NCBI RefSeq assembly: GCF_029873635.1
Contig: NC_080423.1
Span: 104,451,773 to 104,515,772 of the forward strand
DNA from: Malania oleifera
Taxonomy: Eukaryota > Streptophyta > Magnoliopsida > Santalales > Ximeniaceae
DNA length: 64,000 bases
Direction of reading: 5' to 3'
Below, in pieces: positions 47,116-58,284 of the stretch (position 1 is its first letter; each line of letters begins with the position of its first letter). Both the position numbers and the translations under genes were made by a program. The notes under the pieces are model-generated. The model saw nothing but the letters and a program-made list of their open reading frames with translations. It was not told the origin of the DNA and made no database searches.

Positions 47116-48939
47116 TGTAACACCCTCAAAATTTATACCATAATTGGATGTGCATTAACATCCATACCTAAGCTCATACCTAAGCAGCGGAAACACAAAT
47201 CATATAACCATTTACATAAATACAAAACAACACCAGAATCCAATATCTACAAACTATATTCATACAAAATGCCATTCTATCATCATCTACTCAAAATATA
47301 TACAACTCTGTCAAAAACTCACCCTATAACCAGGGTGATCAACCACTTTCTATCCGCGAGCCTGATCTGCTCGCCTAACTGGCTCACCTGAAAATGGTAA
47401 ACTAATGGGGTGAGTCGACGCTCAGTAAGTGGAAATATGTTATTACTAGTGTATGGCAACTAAGTTAAGAATACTTAAAAATAGCAACTGAACTGTAATG
47501 CAATAACTAATTTGTAAAACATATCTTTCTTTCTAAATTTAAAATATATTGTATCGCCTGTATCATCTACTTTTCATACTGATAATGTCATATTATACTC
47601 TTCATATATTGTAAATACTGTATACATATACATAACTATGCTTCATCGCTGAGACTCAGTACGTCATGATTTGACCCCTCATGACAGGATTGTGCGGCCC
47701 GTAGGCGGGACTCTATCTGGTCGGCCTTCCAAATAAGTCAATATGCTCTACACTACCTCAGCCCAGCCAAACTATATCCTCTCCTAGGCGCCGGACTGGC
47801 TGCTACCTCGTCTAACCGGCCCCCTCTATCCAGCGTACTGGGGAGCTGCATCTTCTTCGAGCACGGTTAGACGGTACCCACACACTATCTGAGATGTGTG
47901 GTTGCACTCTATCTGAATATAGCAACGGTACTGTGCTCTAAAATCTGTATCTATCTATAATCTTTCCACAAGGATCTGATTCTATATACATAGATACATA
48001 TATATTCTTTTACTGTTTTCGCCATGTTCCAAAATTACCATAATGCTATCTTTATGTACTGTATATATATTGTAAAACTGTATACTACATCCGTAGCATC
48101 TTGATGCTACCTTTGTATCTCTGTCTGTATATTCAATCTATATACTCTGTCTGTATACTCCGTATGTTATGGTAATAGGAACATGACATGCTAAAACTCT
48201 GTGTGTACTATTCTATATAAAGCTGCAATATAAATACTGATTTGAATAAAACTGTATGCGTGTATACATATATATGTATCTATCTGTTTCATGAAATTGT
48301 TCATAAGAATATTGTATATGCATGTAAATCTCTCTGTATAGTTTCTGTGAATACATATCTATATCTACACCTGTATATTCTGTATAATTTCATATACTGA
48401 GAAGAACCATATAAACTGTACATACTGTCTACTTCCATGCATTCCGTATAGTATGATATATATTATAAAAGCTATATAGATTACTTCATCTCATGAAAAT
48501 CACTTAGGCCACACAATCATTTAAACTCTTATTTGATAAAAAATGTATAATAAAATGGCATAAATATACATCTATAAAATCGCTGTTAACTTTATTAAAA
48601 CTCCTAGCATAGCATATTTCCTTTACCTTGACTCTAAAAAGCCCCTACAAAATTTTTGGCTCTATACCCGCAGGGTTCCTAACTCAACATTCTGAAAACA
48701 AAATCCCGCAGAACAAAACATCAGTATTTTTTTGCCTATATCATTTCCTATAACTGTCAGGAAGTCAAAAATTGAATAAAAGACCTTAACCTGAATTGGG
48801 GATAAAATCCAACTTCGTTTTCCCGACGATCCGCTTCGGCAGACTTGTAGAGAATTCTTCTAGGAGCGTCGTGGTAGTTTTGGATCATCGATCCAGCGAC
48901 TGGTGGGGCCGGAATAGAAGAGAGAAGGGAGAGGGTGAC

Positions 48940-48988
<49 letters not shown>

Positions 48989-49346
48989 CTGCTAAATATT
49001 TAAAATTCCTAGTTTTCAAATATTTATACTATCAGATTTGTCGACGAGACACGTCACCTCATTAACGAGTCTTTCATTAAATTCGTCGACAAAATTCAGG
49101 CTGCTCTATACCCCTTCTCAGTATTTTCTCGTCAATGAAGCCCTATATTCGTCGACGAATTTCCTTATGAACTCATCGACGAAACCCTGTACTCGTCGAC
49201 GAATTCCCTAGCAATTCCTTGAAATTATTTTTATTAGTATTATTATCTCCAAAATGCGAAGTCAAAGTCTACTGTCTCTTTCTGTTCCTATTTCCATTTT
49301 CCCCTCTCTTCAATATTTAAATATCAGTATTTTTCGGGTCGTTACA
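47116..49346 (-). mobile_element. Solo LTR inside the chromovirus protease
   Basis: 2231 bp with perfect target duplication CAATC at 47111-47115 and 49347-49351. Removing it restores the conserved protease-end motif FDVILGMDW across the junction. On the minus strand it starts TGTAACGACCCGAAAAATA. It belongs to the family of 20805-22864 and 62523-64000: the same TCGTCGACGA cluster (49036-49205), TATA box (about 49021-49027, minus), GA-rich leader, donor-like site near 48790 and CAG acceptor near 47388. Confidence 0.93.
48940..48985. repeat. (GA)n microsatellite
   Basis: GA tract in the leader of the solo LTR. Related LTR copies carry CT/GA expansions at the equivalent place. Confidence 0.9.
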
Positions 49347-49351
49347 CAATC

Positions 49352-50603
49352 CATCCCCAATATGACATCAAACCCAGACATGTCATATACCACAAGATTC
49401 GCCGGTAGCAACCTTCCCTAAATTACCATTGGGCAGTTTTCTAACATCCTCCCAAAGAACGATACACTTCAAAATGGTGTAGCTACCGATAACTTATCAT
49501 TCATGACTTGGGCCTCAACCCCACATAGTTTTACAAAGTTAAAAGATATAAAGGAATGTGTTGCACTCGAATCAAATAAAACCACAACTTTATTTAAAAG
49601 TAACATCATAGTACCTGTCACCACATTCCTCGCATGCTCAGCATCCACTGGAGTAAGCGAGTATACTCTTGTCGAAACTGTGTTCGCCTAATAAGTTCCT
49701 TGGGATACATGACTACTTCCCTGACTTTGACTCGAAGCAAGTGTACCCCTTTTTGGTGCGTGACAATCCCGAGCCATGTGACCTAACTGGCCACAGTTGT
49801 TGTAGTTACCCCCAAATGGTTGGCATTCACCACTATGCCATCTATGGCACCTGATACAATAATCACTCGACTGATTCACCTGAGAACCCTGACACTCAGT
49901 ATTCTGATGGTAACCCGAGCCCTTGTTCTTCTTCTTTCATGATCCCTAGAGAGATCCAAACTGAGAACTAGAAGGTACTAGCCTCTTCTTCAGTTCCTAA
50001 TCCACCTCATCCTCTCGGATGCCGATCTCGATCATAGTGGCCTTATCCACCAAAACTGAAAACACGCAGATCTACACCATACCCACTAATCTGCGGATGT
50101 CTTTTCTCAAGCCCTTCTCAAACCTCTGAGTCTTCTCGTACTTGTTCAAGATCAAACGCAGCGCAAAATGGGATAGCTCTATATTCCGAGCAACATCCCC
50201 CTGCATCGTCATATCTCCCTGTGTTAGAGCAGAGAACGCATCCGCCTTAGCATCGCGTATGGAAGCCAGAAAGTATCACTCAAAGAACACTTCTTTGAAG
50301 TGGCTCCATGTCATCTCTGTAGGACCGGCTTTCTTCTTCTCCAGCAGACTCACTGCAGTCCACCATCACCTTGCCTCTCTAGACATCTGGAAGGTAGCGT
50401 AGAGAACTTTCTACTTATCTGTGCAGTGTAGGACCTCCAGAATCCTTTCGGTCTTCTCAACACAGTCCTCTTCTATCATCAGAGTGAGTCCTCCGCCTGA
50501 TCTCTCGCATAACCTGCCTCGTCAACCCTCAAGGAATAGAAGGAGACTCATCTCTCGCAGTCTCCTCGGAACCACTTTTCAAGTTATTATCTTTGGGCTC
50601 CAT
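49352..50603 (-). pseudogene. Chromovirus gag and protease start
   Basis: The likely ATG is at 50603 (minus). The frame gives a Retrotrans_gag domain with the RFEKGLRKDIRRLVG block (about 50090-50130) and an Arg/Ser-rich tail. It ends in a zinc-knuckle region (CIRCHRWHSGEC, then CGQLGHMARDC near 49790) where the first Cys of the CCHC knuckle has become Asn. The protease segment follows to 49352, where the solo LTR interrupts it at FDVILGMDW. Several stops and frameshifts are present. Confidence 0.85.
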
Positions 50604-50915
50604 TCTGAAAATACGATAGGAATCTATTAGCACTCCTACGTCACGTATAGTTAACGCAATCATTTACATCTAATCATGTTAACTACCATCTCACGGGTCC
50701 AGGTATGTCCTATCACACCGACACGAAAATCATCAATGGTTTTTCATGATTTTACTAAAATCGTCATTTAAGGAAAAACACAGAACATCGCCAACGAGTC
50801 CCTGTCTAGCAACAAAACAACCCTCAACCTACTCTACCCATTTCCTACATCCTATATTCTGGTATATACACATAGTTATGCCTAACCAAGTCTACAAGAC
50901 CTAACAACCTGGTTA

Positions 50916-50927
50916 GCTCTGATACCA
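50916..50927 (-). other. Primer-binding site of chromovirus
   Basis: The minus strand reads TGGTATCAGAGC three bases inside the 5' LTR edge (50931), matching initiator tRNA-Met. Confidence 0.88.
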
Positions 50928-50930
50928 AGT

Positions 50931-52365
50931 TGTCACGTCCCGAACCCGACAATGGGACAAAGGGTGTGATGTAGTAATCTAACTTGTCCCTATATCATAG
51001 TAAACACCAATGATACAATAATGAATGAGGGTCCGACCCTGTGGGGTTCCCATACACCCTATACACATTCACATACATGACATATACGTAGCGAAAAATA
51101 TTCTTTCTATACATACACTGTACCATGCCATAGTCTATACAAATAAAGGCCAAACTTCGTAATATAAAACATAAACTTGGGTGCCAGCCAAAACCCAAAA
51201 TACAACCCAATATAGTCCAAGTAGTTACACAAGTACTTCACGCAATACACCAACCACTACGCTCTCAATGTAAGGATGCTAGTTCCAGTTACTCGAAAGA
51301 CCTGAAAACATGTACGTACGACAGGAGTGAGACACCTCTTAGTAAGGAAGAATCAGGTTATATCGGTGTGTGACATTTGAGTGTTATCATGACAAAAACA
51401 TACACAGTTCAATACAATTCCAGTATTTTCACAAAACAGTTCTAGTATAGTGCTCATCACACACACACACACACACACGATCAAGTAACCCGATGTCGTC
51501 ACACCATTCGGCCCGAAGCCGGCCCGCATTACACAGCATCCCCGACACATGGCATAGACCCAGGCTCCCATGGCATCATACCAGTACATCTGTTGGATCC
51601 ACACACTTCGGTGATCAGTCAGAAATACGGTATTTCATGCTCTCGGATATAGATCCGAACACTCTTGCCACTAGCAGGTGGTATTTCACACCCTCGAATA
51701 TAGAGCCAAGCACTCTTTCACAACCTAGAACAATTCGGAATCCCGTTCCTATATCTCATTTTAGAAAATCACAACTCATGCATGTTTATATAACAATTCA
51801 ATCCACACTCATTTGGTAATCTAAAAATCATGATTTTCTAAAAATACAGTTTAAACAAGTCAAGACACGACCATCTCCATAATACAATATATATCACAAT
51901 ATATCCACGGTTTTCCAACGAAACTAGAGATGCAACCTAATGCCCCCTTTTTCCCAAAACTGTACATGAAAATCTCGTAATTTCCACCAGTTAGATTTCC
52001 CCAAATGAATAGTCAAAACATACATAGGACCGTGAATCACAGTTCTACCGAATCTGATTTCGAAAATAATTGATATAAACAGAATTCCCTTACCTTTCCC
52101 CAAAAATCCAAACCAGAATTTTACGTCTCATAAACAGCGAACCGAATTTCCAAAACATATAAATCACAGTACAAAACATACTTACAATTTCATTCCCTAC
52201 AGAACTACCAAAACGGAAATGAAAACTGAGTCTTACCTTGATTTTGGGTCAAATCCCGAAAATGCTCAAAACGAAGATCCATTCCAAAACTCTTGAAGAG
52301 AATCATTCCCTGATCTTTGTAGTAATGTCGAATCGTCGATTCTAACAATGTACAACGAAGAAATC

Positions 52366-52407
<42 letters not shown>

Positions 52408-52418
52408 TTTGAGTTCTT

Positions 52419-52467
<49 letters not shown>

Positions 52468-52791
52468 TTGATAACTTAGCTTCTAAGCAACCCAAATGGA
52501 TATTTATAACACATTTGACTCGGCCAACCTCGTTGACGAGGCGGCGTCTTCATCAACGAGTCAACGTAGGCAGTTCGGAGACGTAGCGGTGGACTCATCG
52601 ACGAGCCTAAGATTTTCGGATTTCCTGAAACCTCTCGATTTCTCCTCATCGACGAGCCCCTGCATTTCGTCACCGAACAACACAAGGGCCTTTGTCGTCG
52701 AACTTTGGCTTCATCGACAAAGCTTGCTCAATTTACTATTTTGCCTATTTCTTATTTATTTATTCCAGATCTCACAGATCAGGTTCTTACA
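50931..52791 (-). repeat. 5' LTR of chromovirus
   Basis: Homologous to 41914-43739. Minus-strand TATA box TATAAATA at 52501-52508, with TCGTCGACGA-type motifs at 52520-52730. GA microsatellites have expanded in the leader (52370-52464), explaining most of the length difference. Donor-like site at about 52093, acceptor-like CAG at about 51302. Confidence 0.9.
52370..52464. repeat. (GA)n microsatellites
   Basis: Two GA tracts separated by a short unique segment, in the leader of the 5' LTR. Confidence 0.9.
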
Positions 52792-53502
52792 TAAACTCAT
52801 ACGCTTCCGTTAACCGCTTAAATTCTAAAGAAAATGTGGGTATAATCCATTTTTCATATTTAAATTTAATTTCTAACATACTTAAAAGCACCAATATGAT
52901 CAAATCCCCACAGTTTAATCAAATTCCAAGATATTTCCAAAAATCTAATTTAATCAAATTCTTGCAATTTAACTTAATTCCAAAATATTTTATAAAAATT
53001 CTATTTAATCAAATCACTGCAATTTAACTTAATCTTAGGAATATTTCCAAAAATCTAATATAATCCAATCTTGTAGTTCAATTTAATTTCAGGAATATTT
53101 CCAAAAATCTAATATAATCTAATCCTATAGTTTAATTTAATTCTAAGAATATTTCCAAAAAATCTAATATAATCAAATATTACAATTTAATAATTAAATA
53201 CTACAATTTAATTTGTTAATTTTTCTGAAAATAACTGACATAATTTGTACTTCTTACCTTAGTTTTGGAGTGGTGTCTGGAAAGTTCAAACTTAAAATTT
53301 GTTCGGATTAAAATGTTCGTTGCAGAAATTGAAATCCAAAGATATTTTTTGTTCTTCAATTACCGCTAGTTTCGCCGAAAAAATTGAGAAGAGAGAGAGT
53401 GTGTGTTTGAGGAGAGAGAAAATGGAGAGAGGATGAGAGAGAGTGAGATCCGTGAGGGGGGATCTCATAAAATTTCAATTGAATTGGAAGTCTCACGTTA
53501 CA
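52792..53502 (-). mobile_element. Second Gypsy-type LTR fragment flanking the chromovirus
   Basis: Ends TCACGTTACA at 53502, consistent with an inverted LTR's 5' edge. A minus-strand donor-like AAGGTAAG lies near 53260 and a GA-rich leader near 53390-53450. It is related in layout to 40635-41913, but both pieces contain a leader, so they are not simply two halves of one LTR. Confidence 0.45.
52880..53215 (-). repeat. Tandem repeat, about 55-bp unit
   Basis: About six imperfect copies of a unit built on TATTTCCAAAAATCTAATA followed by TAATCAAAT and AATTTAATTC-like sequence. Confidence 0.75.
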
Positions 53503-56322
53503 TATATATATATATATATATGTTTATAATAATATTATTATAATATTATATTATATTATATTAACAAATTAATATTATTATAATATTATATTATATTATA
53601 TTAATAAATTAATATAATATATTAATTAATTAATTATTACTATATAATTAATTAATTAATAATTTATTTATTTATTTTCATACATACAATTTTTAAGATC
53701 ATTACATATTTGGCAAATTATTATTTTAAAAAATAATAAAATAAGATGAAAATGTGATATAAATGTAATAATTTAGAAAAGAAAAAGTTTTTTGTACAAG
53801 GTTGTGTTATTATGTCTAACAGGGAAGATGACAGAGAGGGATAGTTGCACAAAAAAAAATTAGGAATAAATTTTTTTATTTACCATTATATGTTATAAAT
53901 TCCTAAAAATGTTATTGCATCCCTATACAATTCTTATTACATTCTCTTATACTCCACCATATTTCTATGCAAATAGATATTTTATGAATCAAATGTAATT
54001 TAAAGGAAGTTAATGAAACCCTTTTTAGCTAAGAGTCATAACAAGTGAAACAAATAAATTAATCAATAATAAGGGCAATGTGTATTAGATCATTTAGTTT
54101 TTATATTTATAATTTTACTAATCAAGTAAATTTAAAAACTAAAAATTTACCAAGCATCGAAATTTTTTCTTGAAATTTGAGTAGTTTTTTTTTTATAACC
54201 CGAGGACTCCAGCCACTATCGCGTCCCTTTGGATACTATGGTGTGACATCAAATTCGGAGGGGTAAAAGTTGTCCATCCATTGACGCACTCCTGATAATT
54301 CATTAGGGTAAACTTTCAAGGGAAAATTTGAATAGTTATAAAAGGTACATTCTGCTTTCTAACTCTAATATGTAGCTCTAGAAAACTTACAATAGTTTAG
54401 ACTCCTTATATCACCTACTGTATATAGAGACTTAGAAATTGTTGTATGCAAAGCATGAATTTTAGTATATAAAGTATTACGTGGGCAATATTTTCAATGT
54501 AACTTTGGCCTTTTTGGGAGAATCGTTGACCTGATGTAACTCTGAGAATATAAGCAAATTGCGAAACCTCCTAAACCTTATATTCTGTGCATTGTATTTT
54601 ATTTTATTTTTTTTAATTTCTTGTTTTCTTTTGTTTGTTGGTTTAGTGCGATTTTTTGTAAGACGAATCCGATTATTCATAAGTCTACAAAGATAATTTA
54701 GGATTAGTGTGCAAATTAAGAAATTTATTCAAGATGTAAAGTGTAATCAAGTTATTTTAACTTCCCATTTTGTTTTTTTTTATCTTTGGCTAGCTTTTAG
54801 CTTTCTGTATTTCAATTATATTTTAATACATTCTTTTTATATATCTACAAAAAAAATCTTATATAATAAAGAAAGAGATATGAAAGAATATAAGGAATAT
54901 TCTTAATCCATATATAACTAATAAAACGTATAGCAATGTTGGGCTATTGGTATAACCTTAATATTAAATTCAATCATTGTAAGCAATGTGTAACTTATTT
55001 ATACAAAATTTATATAAATTTATCCAAAAATATAAATATAGTTCTACTGTCTCTAGTTAATAAAAAATTAGTACATCTATTAAAGCACTATATTGTACTC
55101 ATAATAGAACAAGAAAGTTTTGACGAATTTTAACGAATATATATATATATGTCAAGACTATTAAGCCAACAAAATATTGTAAAAATTATGAAAATTTTGG
55201 TATTAAAATAAAAGATTTTGTCTAGGAAAGAGATAAGAATAAAATACGTTATAGGCCCTACACGGGAAAAATAAAAAATAAAAAAATACTTCAAGAAATA
55301 TGACTATATTCTAAATATGGATAGAGTTTAATGATAAGAAATTATGTGTGACAAATGTGGAGTTGACCTTAGAAATGATATTGAAAATTAGAAGAGCTAA
55401 TAATATAAACTAATACAGAGTTTTGAGGAAAAGGAAAGTCGGTTATTAAGATTATTTTGAATTAAGTCTACTAATTACGTCTATCTTCAAGGAGAAGAGA
55501 AATTTTCTCCTTTAAGGAGAAATGAATTAAATAAATTAGTTCTACCTTTATTGGTGCTACTTAAATTTCGACGAAGTTAATTTTAGGAGATATTAGTTTG
55601 AATTGTTTAGCCATATACATAATTGCAGAGATCATAAAAAAGTAACATGTGATTTGGTACTATTATTATTGTTATTATTATAACTAGCCATCTAAATGTG
55701 AATGAAAAAGAGATTTTTTGAAATTAATTATACTTATAAAAGATATCCTTAAATGGTCAAAGAAAATTTATGAGAAGTTATATTTTGTTAAAGGTAAAAG
55801 GTCAAATTTATTAAATAAAAATACAATAATTCTCCACGAATGTTGAATGAATTTGTAGCAATGATTACAAAAACCTAAAAAATTACCGAACGCAAAAAAA
55901 AGGTCAAATGATGGCTCAAGACTTGAGTGCAAGCTTAAATTTGAAAATATATATATATAAAAGTTTCATACATTCGTATATATAGATGAATGTATGAGGC
56001 TTTTATATTAGAGGTATGAATTTGAGTTTAAATAGGTAAAACACATAGTTATTACGACGTTAGTTCAATCGGTTGTCTTTCACTGCAAACTAACTTCTTT
56101 TTTTGTGGCATAATATAATTAATTATTAGGAAATTGGAGCCCTACGTTGCAAGAGTATTGCTATTTTTAGAGAGAGAGCTAACGTGGATGGGCCCGGAGC
56201 AACCTTTTCCACACAGCCTGCCGGTACATATAGACCAGTCACAAAGCCCCCCACAGTCGTGAACTCCCATCCCACCACAGCTACTAACAGGATAACGCCG
56301 CCGCGGCCGGTGCTGCAAACCG
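53503..56322. other. AT-rich region upstream of SOBIR1
   Basis: Begins with an (AT)n run and TTAATTAA-rich DNA (53503-53700). I see no gene or readable transposon. The last 150-200 bp are GC-richer and probably hold the SOBIR1 5' untranslated region and core promoter; no single TATA box stands out. Confidence 0.5.
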
Positions 56323-58284
56323 ATGGCGTTCGCCGCCGGAAATACCACCTTCCCTCTCCTCACCTTCTTCTCTCTCCTAATCCTCGCAAATGCGAAGCTC
56401 AATCTCCACCACCCAGACCACGACGCAATCCTCACGCTCCAAAAAGACTTGGGCATCGCTGGTCAACAGCTCCTTCGTTCGGTCAACCCGTGCGACGCCG
56501 ACGGCGTCCACTGCGAACGGAGACTCGCCGAAGGCTCTTACGTTCTCAGAATAACGCGAATCGTCTTCGAGTCCCGGCGCCTCACCGGGTCCATCTCGCC
56601 GGCGATCGGAAAGCTCTCCGAGCTCAGAGAGATCTCCTTGCAAAACAACCACCTCGTTGACCGACTACCTCCCCAGATCGTTGACTGCGCGAAGCTCGAA
56701 ATCCTCAACCTCCGAAACAATCGATTTTCCGGCGAAATACCCTCGGAATTCTCATCCCTTTTGCGCCTTCGAATCCTCGATCTCTCCGCCAACAGATTCT
56801 CCGGCAATCTGAATTTCCTGAAATACTTTCCCAACCTCGAAACACTTTCCCTCGCGGACAATCACTTCACCGGCAAAATTCCAACCTCGCTCCGCTCCTT
56901 CCGCAACCTCCGAACCTTCAACTTCTCCGGCAACATCCTCCTCGAAGGCTCCACGCCCGCTACGAACCGGGTCAATTGGGTCGGCTATGACCCGAGTTCG
57001 AAACGCTTCGCGTCCCCCGAAAACTCAAATTGGGTCAACCGGCACAATCGGGTCGGATTCGAATCGGTTCCTAAACGTTTTGTGCTCACCGAAAACTCAA
57101 ACCGGATCCGAGCTAAGGCTCCGACACAGGCACCGTCTCCGGCGACAGGAGCGGTATCTCCGGGCCCGTCGGCGGCTCCGATCAAGCACAAAAAGAGCAA
57201 GAACAAGATCGGGGGATGGGTACTCGGTTTCTTCGTCGGAGCGGTAGCCGGAATCGTTTCCGGGATAGTTTTCTCCGTGCTGTTCAAGCTGCTGATGCTG
57301 ATTATCAAAGGGAAGGGAAAGGACTCCGGCCCGGCGATCTTCAGTCCTCAGATAAAAAAGGCGGAGGACCTCGCCTTCCTAGAGCGAGACGACGGCCTGG
57401 CGTCGCTTCAAATAATCGGAAAAGGCGGGAGCGGCGAGGTCTACAAGGCCGAACTCCCCGGCAGCAACGGCAAAATGATTGCGATAAAGAAGATAGTCCA
57501 GCCGCCGAAGGAGGCCGCGGAGCTCGCCGATGAGGAGAGCAGGGTCCTCAACAAGAAGATGCGGCAGATCCGGTCGGAGATCAACACCGTGGGAAAAATC
57601 CGGCACCGGAACCTCCTCCCTCTCCTGGCCCACGTCTGCCGCCCCGACTGCCACTACCTGGTGTACGAGTTCATGAAGAACGGGAGCCTGCAGGACTTGA
57701 TGAACGACGTCGCCGTGGGGCGGCGGGACCTGGACTGGCCGACGCGGCACCGCATCGCGGTGGGGGTGGCGGCGGGGCTGGAGTACCTGCACACGTGCCA
57801 GAGCCCGAGGATCATCCACCGGGACCTGAAGCCGGGGAACGTTCTCCTCGACGACGAGATGGAGGCGAGGATCTCGGACTTCGGGCTGGCGAAGGCGATG
57901 CCGGACGCGAATACGCACGTGACGAGCTCGAACGTGGCGGGGACGGTGGGGTACATAGCGCCGGAGTACCACCAGACGCTGAAGTTCACGGACAAGTGCG
58001 ATATATACAGCTTCGGGGTGTTGTTGGGGGTGTTGGTGGTGGGGCGGCTGCCGTCGGACGATTTCTTCCAGAACACGGCGGAGATGAGCCTGGTGAAGTG
58101 GATGAGGAACGTGATGACGTCGGAGGATCCGGGAAGGGCGGTGGATGAGAGGCTGATGGGGAATGGGTTCGAGGAGCAGATGCTGTTGGTGCTGAAGATT
58201 GCTTGCTTCTGTACTCTGGATGATCCCAAGCAGAGGCCTAACAGCAAGGACGTTAGGTGCATGCTGGCCCAGATCAAGCACTGA
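56323..58284 (+). CDS. SOBIR1: SOBIR1-type leucine-rich-repeat receptor-like kinase
   Basis: A plasma-membrane kinase that constitutively partners LRR receptor-like proteins and passes pathogen signals inward, with BAK1/SERK co-receptors (established for SOBIR1). 653 residues, single exon, ATG in good context (CCGATGGCG). Visible: signal peptide about 1-24; Cys57/Cys64 pair; about five LRRs (87-212); Pro/Ser-rich and Lys-rich juxtamembrane (262-294); transmembrane helix 297-328 with a GxxxG chain (Gly302, 306, 310, 314), the type used for receptor pairing; kinase with glycine loop 367-373, Lys389, HRDLKPGN 499-506, DFG 519-521 and APE 546-548; C-terminal IKH. It differs from Arabidopsis in a 24-residue tandem duplication (about 217-261). 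Length and motifs fit a functional orthologue. The coding sequence is much more GC-rich than its surroundings. Confidence 0.97.
   Translation: MAFAAGNTTFPLLTFFSLLILANAKLNLHHPDHDAILTLQKDLGIAGQQLLRSVNPCDADGVHCERRLAEGSYVLRITRIVFESRRLTGSISPAIGKLSELREISLQNNHLVDRLPPQIVDCAKLEILNLRNNRFSGEIPSEFSSLLRLRILDLSANRFSGNLNFLKYFPNLETLSLADNHFTGKIPTSLRSFRNLRTFNFSGNILLEGSTPATNRVNWVGYDPSSKRFASPENSNWVNRHNRVGFESVPKRFVLTENSNRIRAKAPTQAPSPATGAVSPGPSAAPIKHKKSKNKIGGWVLGFFVGAVAGIVSGIVFSVLFKLLMLIIKGKGKDSGPAIFSPQIKKAEDLAFLERDDGLASLQIIGKGGSGEVYKAELPGSNGKMIAIKKIVQPPKEAAELADEESRVLNKKMRQIRSEINTVGKIRHRNLLPLLAHVCRPDCHYLVYEFMKNGSLQDLMNDVAVGRRDLDWPTRHRIAVGVAAGLEYLHTCQSPRIIHRDLKPGNVLLDDEMEARISDFGLAKAMPDANTHVTSSNVAGTVGYIAPEYHQTLKFTDKCDIYSFGVLLGVLVVGRLPSDDFFQNTAEMSLVKWMRNVMTSEDPGRAVDERLMGNGFEEQMLLVLKIACFCTLDDPKQRPNSKDVRCMLAQIKH

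Larger units (their letters stand above)
41914..52791 (-). mobile_element. Chromovirus-type Ty3/Gypsy element, minus strand, decayed
   Basis: A 10.9-kb element has LTRs of about 1.83 and 1.86 kb at 41914-43739 and 50931-52791, roughly 90% identical by eye over the part compared. The primer-binding site (50916-50927) and polypurine tract (43740-43750) confirm minus orientation. Domains from right to left are gag with zinc knuckle, protease, reverse transcriptase with FIDD, RNase H, integrase, chromodomain. That order and the chromodomain place it in the chromoviruses, most like the Tekay/Del group (inference). All genes are broken. A 2.2-kb solo LTR interrupts the protease. No matching target duplication is seen (AAAGT left, TAAAC right). 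Confidence 0.92.

Noticed and set aside
52205-52495. Ser/Leu-rich open frames over GA/CT repeats (also 48796-49065, 62725-63027 and 17443-17728)
   Set aside because: They are translations of dinucleotide microsatellites in LTR leaders, not proteins.
56050-56100. Possible tRNA gene upstream of SOBIR1
   Set aside because: A GTTCAATC-like T-arm word is present, but no matching acceptor, D or anticodon arms can be drawn.
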